Shown piece by piece: positions 12,872-19,972 of a stretch of DNA of 32,724 bases (position 1 is the stretch's first letter; every line of letters begins with the position of its first letter). The DNA lies in NCBI GenBank assembly GCA_947587925.1, contig CANPYF010000005.1, positions 1-32,724 of the forward strand. The letters run 5' to 3'. Source of the DNA: an uncultured Ruminococcus sp. Lineage in GTDB: Bacteria > Bacillota > Clostridia > Oscillospirales > Ruminococcaceae. The position numbers and the translations under genes are program-made. The notes under the pieces were generated by a model. It ran no database searches, was not told the origin of the DNA, and saw only the letters and a program-made list of their open reading frames with translations.

Positions 12872-14725
12872 ATGTGCGCGATTGCAGGTCTTATAGGTTT
12901 TGACGGAGCGCTTGCCAAAGCGCTGAAAAAGGATAATGACGCGGCGGATAAACTCACTGCCGCACTTAAAAGGCGCGGTCCTGACGATGACGGAGTTTAT
13001 AATGACGATAACGCCTTGCTCGTACATACGCGGCTTGCGGTAATTGACCCGCAAAACGGGGCTCAGCCGATGATCTTTAAGGATAACGAGCGTACCCTTG
13101 CGCTGGTCTATAACGGCGAACTTTATAACACAGCCGAAGTACGCGCCGAACTGGAAAGGGCAGGATATACCTTTAAAACCAATACCGATACGGAAGCTGT
13201 GCTTCTCGCCTTTGCTCAATGGGGCGAACGCTGCGTTGACCATTTTAACGGTATATTTGCATTCGCTGTCTGGGATAATAAACAGCGCAGGCTGTTCGCC
13301 GCCCGTGACCGCATAGGCGTAAAACCGTTTTTCTATACCGTCACGGACGGTGTTTTTTACTTTTCATCGGAGATAAAAGGACTGCTTGCCCTCAGCGCAG
13401 TACCCGCCGTGCTGACCGCCGAAGGCATTAAGGAGATAATGCTGCTCGGTCCTGCACGAAGCTGCGGCTGCGGTATACTTCAAGGCATAGAGGAACTTAA
13501 ACCCGCCGAATGTGCATGGGTGACCGACAGCGGAGTTAAAAAGCATTTTTATTGGGATATTGCCGACGGCGCGCAGCAGCCGTTCACCGAAAGCTTTGAG
13601 GAGGTAAAAGAACACGTCGGCAGCCTTGTGCGTGACGCAATAACAAGGCAGACCGTTTCAGATGTGCCGCTGTGTACGTTTTTATCGGGCGGACTGGATT
13701 CAAGCCTTATCTCCTCGGTCACCGCCGAGCGGTTCAAGCGCGAGGGCAGGCGGCTGCATACCTTTTCGGTGGAATACCGCGACAATGCAAAGTATTTCAA
13801 AGCGGGAAAATTTCAGCCGAACAGTGACGAAGCCTATGTGGACATAATGGCGGAGTATCTCGGCAGCGTTCATCACAAAGTAGTGATAGATACCCCCGAA
13901 CTGGTCGAAGCGCTTTTTACGTCAACGGAAGCACGCGATCTTCCGGGAATGGCGGACGTTGACAGCTCCATGCTGCTGCTTTGCAAAGCTATCCGCGAAG
14001 AGTTTACCGTTGCGCTGTCGGGAGAATGTGCTGATGAGATATTCGGCGGATACCCATGGTACCGCGACAAGGACATACGAATGACCGACGGATTCCCATG
14101 GTCGCAGTCAACGGCGTACCGCGCCGGATTTGTAAAAAAAGATTTTTTATCGGGCAAAAAGGAAGCGGAGGAATATGTATACGCAAAATATCTCGACACG
14201 ATAAGCCGTGTAAGGGAGAGCGGCTTGCCGCCGCTTGAAAAGCGAATGAGAGAGATGATGCGGCTGAACATGGAATGGTTTATGCAGACGCTGCTTGACA
14301 GGAAAGACAGAATGTCTATGTACTTCGGGCTGGAAGTGCGCGTACCGTTCTGCGACCACCGCATTGTGGAATATCTCTACCGCGTTCCGTGGGAGTACAA
14401 GGATTATCTCGGCAGAGAAAAGGGACTTTTGCGCGAAGCGTCAACGGGTCTGCTGCCCGACGGGGTACTCTGGCGCAAAAAATCGCCCTATCCCAAAACG
14501 CACAATCCGTCCTATGAAAAAGCGGTGCGCGAACGCCTTCGCGAGGAGCTTACACAGACAAACTGCCCTGTTCTGGATATTCTTGAAAAAAGCGAGATCG
14601 AGAAACTAATGTACAGCGGTCAGCACGTTCAGTGGTACGGTCAGCTTATGAACGACCCGCAGACCATGGCATACATTTTGCAGATAAACCACTGGCTGAA
14701 AATAAACAACGTTTCAATAAAATAA
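12872..14725 (+). CDS. asnB: Asparagine synthase (glutamine-hydrolysing)
   Basis: 617 residues. The initiator Met precedes the catalytic Cys2 (MCAIAGLIGFDG) of a class II glutamine amidotransferase domain (1 to about 200, with RRGPDDDG, HTRLAVIDP, YNGELYN and DTEAVLLAF). The synthetase domain follows, with the ATP-pyrophosphatase loop LSGGLDSSLIS (271-281), SGECADEIFGGYPW and RKDRMSMYFGLEVRVPF. It converts aspartate, glutamine and ATP to asparagine, glutamate, AMP and pyrophosphate in the cytoplasm. All motifs needed for activity are present. The ATG at 12872 follows GCGAGGTGAT. It is a stand-alone gene between repeat-filled gaps. Confidence 0.96.
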   Translation: MCAIAGLIGFDGALAKALKKDNDAADKLTAALKRRGPDDDGVYNDDNALLVHTRLAVIDPQNGAQPMIFKDNERTLALVYNGELYNTAEVRAELERAGYTFKTNTDTEAVLLAFAQWGERCVDHFNGIFAFAVWDNKQRRLFAARDRIGVKPFFYTVTDGVFYFSSEIKGLLALSAVPAVLTAEGIKEIMLLGPARSCGCGILQGIEELKPAECAWVTDSGVKKHFYWDIADGAQQPFTESFEEVKEHVGSLVRDAITRQTVSDVPLCTFLSGGLDSSLISSVTAERFKREGRRLHTFSVEYRDNAKYFKAGKFQPNSDEAYVDIMAEYLGSVHHKVVIDTPELVEALFTSTEARDLPGMADVDSSMLLLCKAIREEFTVALSGECADEIFGGYPWYRDKDIRMTDGFPWSQSTAYRAGFVKKDFLSGKKEAEEYVYAKYLDTISRVRESGLPPLEKRMREMMRLNMEWFMQTLLDRKDRMSMYFGLEVRVPFCDHRIVEYLYRVPWEYKDYLGREKGLLREASTGLLPDGVLWRKKSPYPKTHNPSYEKAVRERLREELTQTNCPVLDILEKSEIEKLMYSGQHVQWYGQLMNDPQTMAYILQINHWLKINNVSIK

Positions 14726-14744
14726 AATATCTTAGAGTAAGTCG

Positions 14745-14826
14745 TTTCCCTTCCCCCGCCTGCGGCGGGGGAAGGGGAAAAAGTTTACTTTGTCATTACC
14801 TACCCGCCGCAGGCGGGGGAGAGGGA
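14745..14826. repeat. Two family D C/G-rich hairpins after asnB
   Basis: TTTCCCTTCCCCCGCC-TGC-GGCGGGGGAAGGGGAAA (14745-14780, one bulged G) and CCCGCC-GCA-GGCGGG (14803-14817, continuing GGGAGAGGGAA). Neither is followed by a T-run. The track ORF 14632-14886 is a shadow of asnB plus these hairpins. The rest of the gap (14827-14907) is AT-rich with a small ACAAAAATAAATTTTGT palindrome. Confidence 0.65.
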
Positions 14827-14907
14827 ACAGTCTTATCTCACAAAAATAACTTTTTGCGAAACAAAAATAAATTTTGTGATAATTAGATAAAAATTTTCAA
14901 AAATGTA

Positions 14908-14936
14908 TTGACAAATAGTCTGACCTGTGGTAAAAT
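14908..14936 (+). promoter_or_regulatory. Sigma-A promoter for the transglutaminase-like gene
   Basis: TTGACA (14908-14913), 17-base spacer, TAAAAT (14931-14936). Transcription from about 14943 gives a leader of nearly 90 bases. Confidence 0.8.
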
Positions 14937-14944
14937 GATTACAC

Positions 14945-14985
14945 GGCGGTGACAAAAACCATCAGAAAATGACAGCGTTGCCGCC
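14945..14985 (+). promoter_or_regulatory. Structured 5' leader hairpin
   Basis: GGCGGTGAC (14945-14953) can pair with GTTGCCGCC (14977-14985) over nine base pairs, two of them G-T, with a short ATCA/TGA pairing inside the loop. It lies at the very start of the predicted mRNA. I cannot match it to a known riboswitch class; it may only protect the 5' end. Confidence 0.4.
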
Positions 14986-15029
14986 CGTTGTAACCATTTG
15001 TTTCTTTTGCCGCGGGAGGTGTATTGCCA

Positions 15030-16385
15030 ATGGAATCTTCAGTCAAACGGCTGATATGTTCATTTTTTGCGGCTGTCTGCATATGCTCCGCTTCGGTTTT
15101 GCCTAAAGTATCTCCGTTTGACCATTGGTCAGACGCCTGTCTAACGACAGACGCTTGCCTTACGGCAAGCGCGGCAAGCGCGGAGAGTCCTATAGATACA
15201 TCGGAGTTTGCAAAGACTGCCGTAAAAGTCAAAAGCAGCTACAGCTGCACAGATGACAGCGTTACGATAAGCTGGAAAAAGGTCGAGGGCGCTTGCGGGT
15301 ACAGGGTATATAAACGCGACAGCGTTACCAAAAAATATGTGAAGATAAAGACTATCAAAAGCGGTGATACGCTTAAATATAAGGACAGCGGACTTGAAGC
15401 GAACACCGAGCAGCTTTATAAGGTAAAGGCTTACACCAAGCTTGACGGCAAGACCGTATGGGGCAAGGCGAGCAAGGTCAAAAAAACAGTGACGAGACCT
15501 TCCGCCGCGCCGCAGTTCAAATCGGTCAAGGCGGGGGCGGACAAGACCTCCGTAAGCTGGAGCTGCCGCGATTGTGACGGCTACCTTATTTCGGCATATT
15601 CAGACGCCGAGGACGAATGGAAACGGGTAAAGACGGTAAATACCCCCTATTCGACCGCCTGCACGCTTGATACCGCAGACCTTACGAGCGATCCGCTCTG
15701 TCCCATAAAATTGAGGATAAAGGCGTTCTCCCTTGACGGCTGCTCAAAAGCGCAGTACACATCAGCCGGCGTTTCAGCCGAATATTATGTGACCGAAGCC
15801 GTGATAGGCGAACTTTCCGCAGGAATAAACAGACTTTCGGGCGATAAGACGCAGGGCGTGACCAACACGCAGCAAAAAACGCTTAAAATAGAAATGCTCA
15901 ACGTTCAGGACAAAAAGACCGTAAAGAGCAGCTTTACGGTAAGCCAAAGGGATATACAGGTGCTTGACAATTTTGCAAAGACCCACTTCAAAAGCGGCTG
16001 GAGCGCAGAGCAAAAAGCGGCGTATACGCTCAACTGGATAAATAAGAATATCGAATACGCCTATGCGGATAAATACAATGAAATTGCCGCGCTCGGTTAT
16101 GCGGAGGCGGTCTTTGAACATAAACTGGGACAATGCCTGCAATATAACGGCGCAATGGTCGAGATGATGAATTATCTGGGCTATGACGCAAGGCTGATAA
16201 TGGGCTGGCGCGGAACGTCCATGGACAACAAGTGGCAGCACTTCTGGGGTGAAACGACCGTCGGCGGTACAGACCTTGTGATAGAAACCGGCTGTTATGC
16301 CAAAGACGGCGGCTGGATGCACTTCTGCGAGCCGTATTCCGCTGCGTCAGGTTACATAAAAAACGACAAGGTAATGAAAAAATAA
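15030..16385 (+). CDS. Secreted FN3 protein with C-terminal transglutaminase-like domain
   Basis: 451 residues from the ATG at 15030, nine bases after GGGAGGTG; the track's TTG at 15024 is too close to that site. Signal segment about 7-24, probable cleavage near SAASA-E52. Two FN3-type domains (about 62-158 and 160-255) precede a transglutaminase-like cysteine protease fold (about 300-435). The catalytic pair appears as C369 (LGQCLQYNGAMVEMM) and H404 (WQHFWGE); the usual third Asp is not obvious, with D415 or E419 (TDLVIETG) as candidates. Such domains can be proteases, transglutaminases or amidases; the substrate is unknown, and surface location is inferred. A palindromic insertion encodes DACLTTDACLTA near the cleavage site. 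Own promoter and terminator. Confidence 0.8.
   Translation: MESSVKRLICSFFAAVCICSASVLPKVSPFDHWSDACLTTDACLTASAASAESPIDTSEFAKTAVKVKSSYSCTDDSVTISWKKVEGACGYRVYKRDSVTKKYVKIKTIKSGDTLKYKDSGLEANTEQLYKVKAYTKLDGKTVWGKASKVKKTVTRPSAAPQFKSVKAGADKTSVSWSCRDCDGYLISAYSDAEDEWKRVKTVNTPYSTACTLDTADLTSDPLCPIKLRIKAFSLDGCSKAQYTSAGVSAEYYVTEAVIGELSAGINRLSGDKTQGVTNTQQKTLKIEMLNVQDKKTVKSSFTVSQRDIQVLDNFAKTHFKSGWSAEQKAAYTLNWINKNIEYAYADKYNEIAALGYAEAVFEHKLGQCLQYNGAMVEMMNYLGYDARLIMGWRGTSMDNKWQHFWGETTVGGTDLVIETGCYAKDGGWMHFCEPYSAASGYIKNDKVMKK
15132..15171 (+). repeat. In-frame palindromic double repeat inside the signal-peptide region
   Basis: GACGCCTGTCTAACG (15132-15146) and GACGCTTGCCTTACG (15150-15164) are 12/15 identical with an 18-base period, encoding DACLTT-DACLTA. 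Each is also a hairpin: CTGTC-TAAC-GACAG and CGCTTGCC-TTAC-GGCAAGCG (15152-15171). The two hairpins differ at paired positions while staying palindromic. Confidence 0.65.
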
Positions 16386-16420
16386 CCGCATGAAATGCTT
16401 CATAATAACTGCAAAAAGAA

Positions 16421-16445
16421 AGTCCCCGCAAAGGGGACTTTTTTT
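16421..16445. terminator. Bidirectional intrinsic terminator
   Basis: AGTCCCC-GCAAA-GGGGACT followed by TTTTTT; an AAAAAGAA run on the left provides a U-rich tract for the minus strand. It serves the transglutaminase-like gene and the convergent LRR gene, whose stop codon lies in the T-run. Confidence 0.9.
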
Positions 16446-17793
16446 ATACTTCTTCGGTATCTTCCGTTTCTTCTTCCGTATCCTCATCATACTCATTATC
16501 GCTGCTGTCATCATCAGCCAAGTCCTGCTGCGGAGCAGTCTCATAATCCTCGCCGCCCGAACGGTGGTTGACTATCATCAGCACTATCACCGCGATTATC
16601 GCGGCGGCGGCGAAGCCGAGAATGTAAAGTGCGGTCTTGGGCGAAAGTTTTTTGCCGAAAATACCCGCCCGGTATTCGGACGAACTTCCGTCGGGCGCAG
16701 TTACCGCCGAAGCCGTGCAGGCTATCCCGTTTTTCTGAGCATAATCATATGCGGCTGAATAGGGCGGACAATCGAGCGTAAAATCGGGCAGCGGTGTACC
16801 GCTTACATCTGTGCCGAAGGCATTTTTGCCGATACCGTGCAGCGAATCGGGCAGAGTAAGCGTTCTGAGCGCACAGCCCGCGAACGCCGTGTTGCCCAGC
16901 GCGTCAAGATTTTCGCCGACATATACCTGACTTAGCGAAGAACAGCCGAAAAAGGCGTTGTTGTATATCGTCTTAACGCTGTCAGGGAGGGTGACGGCTT
17001 CAAGAGCCGTGCAGCCGTAAAACGCGCTGTCGCCCACGCTTTCAAGCGAATTTCCGAAGGTGATATCCTTTAAGGAGGAGCAATTTTTGAACAGCGAAGC
17101 GGGCAGCTGCGTACAGCTGTCGGGCAGAACTGCCGAACTGAGCGCGGAGCAGTCCTCAAACGCCGATATGCCGACCTGTGCGCCCTGCGGTATCTCTATT
17201 TTCAAAAGAGATGTGCAGCCGCTGCACATAAGCTGGTCGCAAAGCGTTACGCTTTCGGGAATGTCGAGCGAGGTCAGCGAGGTGCAGTCCTCAAAACAGC
17301 TGCTGCCGATCAACGTTGTACCGCCGCCTAACTTCACATAGCTTAGTGACGAGCAGCCCTTAAAGGTCATTGCGCCTATGTATTTTACAGAACTTGGCAG
17401 TGAGACCGATACGATACTCGTATTTTCCGAAAAGGGACTGTAAACGCTGCTGTGCGAGATACTGCCGTCCTCGGCGTATTCAACATCATGGATATTTCCG
17501 TAAAGCACAGGCTTTCCGTCTTTCTCATACCAGCCGCCGCCTATTGCCGTAACGGTGTAACCGTCAACTGTCGAGGGGACTGTCACGGCGGTATCGCCGC
17601 CGAAATATCCGCTTATCGCCGCGGTCATATCGTCAAGCACCGTATAGCTCCAGTCGCCGCTGTAGCTGTAATTTCCTCGGTCGAGGTCATAGCTTATCTC
17701 GTCAGCCTGCTTGCCCTCCTCGGCGGCAGCGGCAAGACCGCTTGCAAGCAGCAGTACGGCTGCCGCAATAAAGGTAAAAAATTTTTTTATCAA
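16444..17793 (-). CDS. BspA-type leucine-rich repeat surface protein
   Basis: 449 residues from the TTG at 17793 (LIKKFFTFIAAAVLLL read as Met start), eight bases after AAGGGTGAT. The track ATG at 17859 lies deep in the upstream gene, and an ATG at 17829 overlaps its stop. Signal peptide, then a region with YTVLDDMTAAISGYFGG and VTVPSTVDGYTVTAIGGG leading into six or more LRR_5-type repeats (for example SVSLPSSVKYIGAMTFKGCS, SLTSLDIPESV, SAFYGCTALEAVTLPDSVK). One membrane helix (LYILGFAAAAIIAVIVLMIV) and a very acidic cytoplasmic tail (EDTEEETEDTEEV) end it. Such proteins are usually surface-exposed binding proteins. It is the second gene of a unit with PrsW. Confidence 0.88.
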   Translation of the reverse strand: MIKKFFTFIAAAVLLLASGLAAAAEEGKQADEISYDLDRGNYSYSGDWSYTVLDDMTAAISGYFGGDTAVTVPSTVDGYTVTAIGGGWYEKDGKPVLYGNIHDVEYAEDGSISHSSVYSPFSENTSIVSVSLPSSVKYIGAMTFKGCSSLSYVKLGGGTTLIGSSCFEDCTSLTSLDIPESVTLCDQLMCSGCTSLLKIEIPQGAQVGISAFEDCSALSSAVLPDSCTQLPASLFKNCSSLKDITFGNSLESVGDSAFYGCTALEAVTLPDSVKTIYNNAFFGCSSLSQVYVGENLDALGNTAFAGCALRTLTLPDSLHGIGKNAFGTDVSGTPLPDFTLDCPPYSAAYDYAQKNGIACTASAVTAPDGSSSEYRAGIFGKKLSPKTALYILGFAAAAIIAVIVLMIVNHRSGGEDYETAPQQDLADDDSSDNEYDEDTEEETEDTEEV

Positions 17794-17821
17794 CGCTCTA
17801 TCACCCTTATTTGTAAAAATA

Positions 17822-19036
17822 TCATTCATTCTCAGACGTTCCGCCCGCATTATCCGCACGGACGGCGGATACCGCCGCCGTCACCCGGTCAGTGACAGGC
17901 TTCCCGCATTTTGCGCAGAATTTTGCTCTGTCGGGCAATTCTGTCATGCAGTTGGGACATATTATTTTTCCCGCCGAAGGGTAAGTATACTGCTGCGCAG
18001 TGACCGGCTGCGGCGGTACGGGGCGTACAACGGTCGGTCCTTGCTGATACTGCGGAGATACGGGTGTGACGACAGGCGGCGGAGCAGGCGGCGGTACGGG
18101 AGGATCTATCCCGCTGTAGGGATAATAAGGATTGTACCCCATAGGTTTTCCTATCGGAAATGGTTTTCCAAATGGAAAACCGAAGAATCTGCGGGTACTG
18201 GTGGTATGTCTTCCGGACATATCCTGCAAAGCCCCGTCAAGCTGTTCATAGTAATATCTGTTATAAATGGTATGTATATTCTTTTTAGCGCGGTGAATGA
18301 TATACCCCATAAGCACATAAATGAAGATCATGATCGCGGCTGTAAGCAGTATCGACAGCGTTTCAGCCTCGTGCGTTCCATAGACCGCCGGAATGGTAAG
18401 CACAAAATCGTATGTGCCGTGCAGCAGCACCGAGAAGATGAACGCATATATTTCCGGGTGCGAGTCGGGATCTATGTTATTATACCTGCGGTATTTTGCT
18501 ATGCCGAAATAATATCCCATAAAAATGCCGGTTATGGCATGGAGCGGGATAGACAGCACTGCCCGAAGCAGTGCTGTACCGATAGGGTCTTCAGACATCA
18601 GAAAAACATACATGATGTTTTCAAGCGTAGCAAAACCCAGCGCGGAAGCCGCGCCGTATACAACGCCGTCATAGGTATTATCAAACTCGCGGTCGTTAAA
18701 GATCATCCATTTAAAAGAAAAAAATTTGCAAGCCTCTTCGGATACGCCGACAACTAATATGTAATCGCAAAGCTGATACAGCAGCTGAAAGGTCTTATCC
18801 GAACCGCCGAACGCAAGACCGGAAAAAACAAAGACGAAGGCAAGGAGCAGTTCGCCGACAATTTCAAGTATCATTGCGGGAATGCAGGATAAAACGCTTA
18901 TCCCGAAAACGGTAAAAAATTTTTTTACCGGTTTTTTCTTATGCTTTACATTCCGCAGGACAAGAAACATGATAACTGCGGTCGGCAGCAGAGCAAGGAA
19001 AAAGGAAATATAATTTACAGTCTGAGTCTGTGTCAT
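17822..19036 (-). CDS. PrsW-family intramembrane metalloprotease with C-terminal zinc ribbon
   Basis: 404 residues with about eight membrane helices. Family motifs are present: SEEACKFF (E100, E101, K104), DNTYDGVVYGAASALGFATLENI (D123, E139, N140), H166 in SIPLHAITG and H206 in LLHGTYDF. These fit the PrsW/RseP-unrelated CPBP-like glutamic/metal protease group; in Bacillus PrsW cleaves the anti-sigma factor RsiW. A proline-rich linker (PPVPPPAPPP) leads to a zinc ribbon, C360-x2-C363 and C374-x2-C377. The ATG at 19036 has AAAGGAG 15 bases upstream, a rather long gap. No sigma or anti-sigma gene is adjacent; instead an LRR protein follows, so the substrate is unknown. Confidence 0.88.
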   Translation of the reverse strand: MTQTQTVNYISFFLALLPTAVIMFLVLRNVKHKKKPVKKFFTVFGISVLSCIPAMILEIVGELLLAFVFVFSGLAFGGSDKTFQLLYQLCDYILVVGVSEEACKFFSFKWMIFNDREFDNTYDGVVYGAASALGFATLENIMYVFLMSEDPIGTALLRAVLSIPLHAITGIFMGYYFGIAKYRRYNNIDPDSHPEIYAFIFSVLLHGTYDFVLTIPAVYGTHEAETLSILLTAAIMIFIYVLMGYIIHRAKKNIHTIYNRYYYEQLDGALQDMSGRHTTSTRRFFGFPFGKPFPIGKPMGYNPYYPYSGIDPPVPPPAPPPVVTPVSPQYQQGPTVVRPVPPQPVTAQQYTYPSAGKIICPNCMTELPDRAKFCAKCGKPVTDRVTAAVSAVRADNAGGTSENE

Positions 19037-19084
19037 CTTACGGTAAGGCAGCTCCTTTCGGGGGGTATCAATTGAAACAATAAT

Positions 19085-19113
19085 ATTATATCACATTACA
19101 AAACAAAAATCAA
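19085..19113 (-). promoter_or_regulatory. Sigma-A-type promoter for prsW-LRR unit
   Basis: On the minus strand, TTGATT (19113-19108), 17-base spacer, TATAAT (19090-19085), about 40 bases before the PrsW start codon region. Confidence 0.72.
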
Positions 19114-19127
19114 GGGGGCGGAAGAAT

Positions 19128-19190
19128 AAGGAGCGCCCCTGCGGGGCGGGATTTTGACACTCCCCAAACCCCTCTGAGAGGGGCTTGCCT
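19128..19190 (-). repeat. Family C repeat, copy 3
   Basis: On the minus strand: AAGCCCCTCTCAGAGGGG, TTTGGGG, AGTGTCAAAATC, then CCGCCCC-GCA-GGGGCG and CTCCTT. It matches 25255-25320 and, less closely, 12012-12081. Its end lies 14 bases upstream of the PrsW -35 box. Confidence 0.75.
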
Positions 19191-19200
19191 ACACCCCCAT

Positions 19201-19316
19201 CCCCCCTCTCCCGTGGGAGAGGGGGGCAAGTGCATCTCTCCAAGTTTGATAGATAGGAAAATTAGAGCATCTGCAAATTAAGTCTTATCCATCTTGCAAA
19301 GGTGATGTATGCCCCC
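19201..19316 (+). repeat. 12-bp C/G hairpin and family B repeat, copy 3
   Basis: CCCCCCTCTCCC-GT-GGGAGAGGGGGG is a perfect 12-bp stem (19201-19226). From 19242, AAGTTTGATAGATAGGAAAA leads through GCATCTGCAAATTAAGTC to TTGCAAAGGTGATGTATGCC (end 19316). The whole 380-base gap between the divergent PrsW and 140-aa genes therefore holds repeats C3, this hairpin, B3 and two promoters, with no gene. Confidence 0.75.
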
Positions 19317-19346
19317 ATATTTTTTCATATCCCCCGAATTTTTATC

Positions 19347-19375
19347 TTGAATTATCCTCCCAAATATGTTATAAT
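19347..19375 (+). promoter_or_regulatory. Sigma-A-type promoter for the 140-aa/DUF4132 unit
   Basis: TTGAAT (19347-19352), 17-base spacer, TATAAT (19370-19375). The 5' UTR is short (about 35 bases), with AAAGGGGGT before the ATG at 19417. Confidence 0.8.
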
Positions 19376-19416
19376 TTTAACAGCAACCAATTTTTATTAA
19401 AAAGGGGGTAAATGCA

Positions 19417-19839
19417 ATGAAAATTATGGTGAACGTTAAGACTCTTTCTAAAAAGATAAGCTCCGTTGAGCCTGTTGAGTTTGAGATCGAGGGCAGACCG
19501 CTCAACGCCCGTGAACTTATCTGTGCCTGCGTCGATAGCTGCGTTAAACAGTATAACGCACGCCTGCGGCGTACCGAGGACAGCGCACAGCCGCTTGGCG
19601 CTGTGCAGCTTGCGGATATGGAAAGCGCGGGCAAGGTCGCTTTCGGACTGCCGTTCGGCGGCAAGACCGCCGACCCCGCTAAGGCGCGTGAGACCGCTTT
19701 GCTCGGTTTTGAAGACGGGCTTTTCAGAATGTTCATAGATGATACGGAGATAGAGTCGGCGGAACAGACCGTTATGCTGACGCAAAATTCCGCAGTCACT
19801 TTTATACGCCTTACAATGCTCGCGGGACGAATGTGGTAA
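19417..19839 (+). CDS. Unrecognised small protein paired with DUF4132 gene
   Basis: 140 residues, no signal peptide and no membrane helix, so cytoplasmic. The first 30 residues look like a beta-hairpin-rich start (IMVNVKTLSKKI, VEPVEFEIEG), followed by a helix containing two cysteines (ARELICACVDSCVKQYNARL), a variable middle with a GLPFGGK loop, then a helix with KARETALLGFEDGLFRMFIDD and a final strand (TVMLTQNSAVTFIRLTMLAGRMW). I do not recognise a family. Strong promoter and ribosome site. It sits 133 bases upstream of the DUF4132 gene in the same transcript, which suggests a physical or regulatory partner. The C-terminal GRMW end is hydrophobic and may bind another protein; that is a guess. 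Confidence 0.82.
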   Translation: MKIMVNVKTLSKKISSVEPVEFEIEGRPLNARELICACVDSCVKQYNARLRRTEDSAQPLGAVQLADMESAGKVAFGLPFGGKTADPAKARETALLGFEDGLFRMFIDDTEIESAEQTVMLTQNSAVTFIRLTMLAGRMW

Positions 19840-19972
19840 CTCTTTGCAAAATAAATTTTGCAAATTAATTTTTCAAAATTTAATGTTACTAAAATTAATC
19901 TTTCAGATTAATTTTCCCCAAGATAATCTTTGCCAAAATAAAATTTTAACAGACCGAAAGGAGAATATTTTT
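19840..19972 (+). other. AT-rich hairpin spacer between the 140-aa and DUF4132 genes
   Basis: It contains CAAAAT-AA-ATTTTG and AAAATTAATC-TTTCA-GATTAATTTT (19891-19915) plus AATTAATTTTT repeats. The track extends the DUF4132 frame through here from a TTG at 19844, but the extension (KLIFQNLMLLKLIFQ) is simply translated palindrome. A hairpin before the second ribosome site could tune expression of the large protein. Confidence 0.6.

Noticed and set aside
19844-19972. N-terminal extension of the DUF4132 ORF from a TTG at 19844
   Set aside because: The extension translates AT-rich palindromes, has no ribosome site, and a good AAAGGAG precedes the ATG at 19973.
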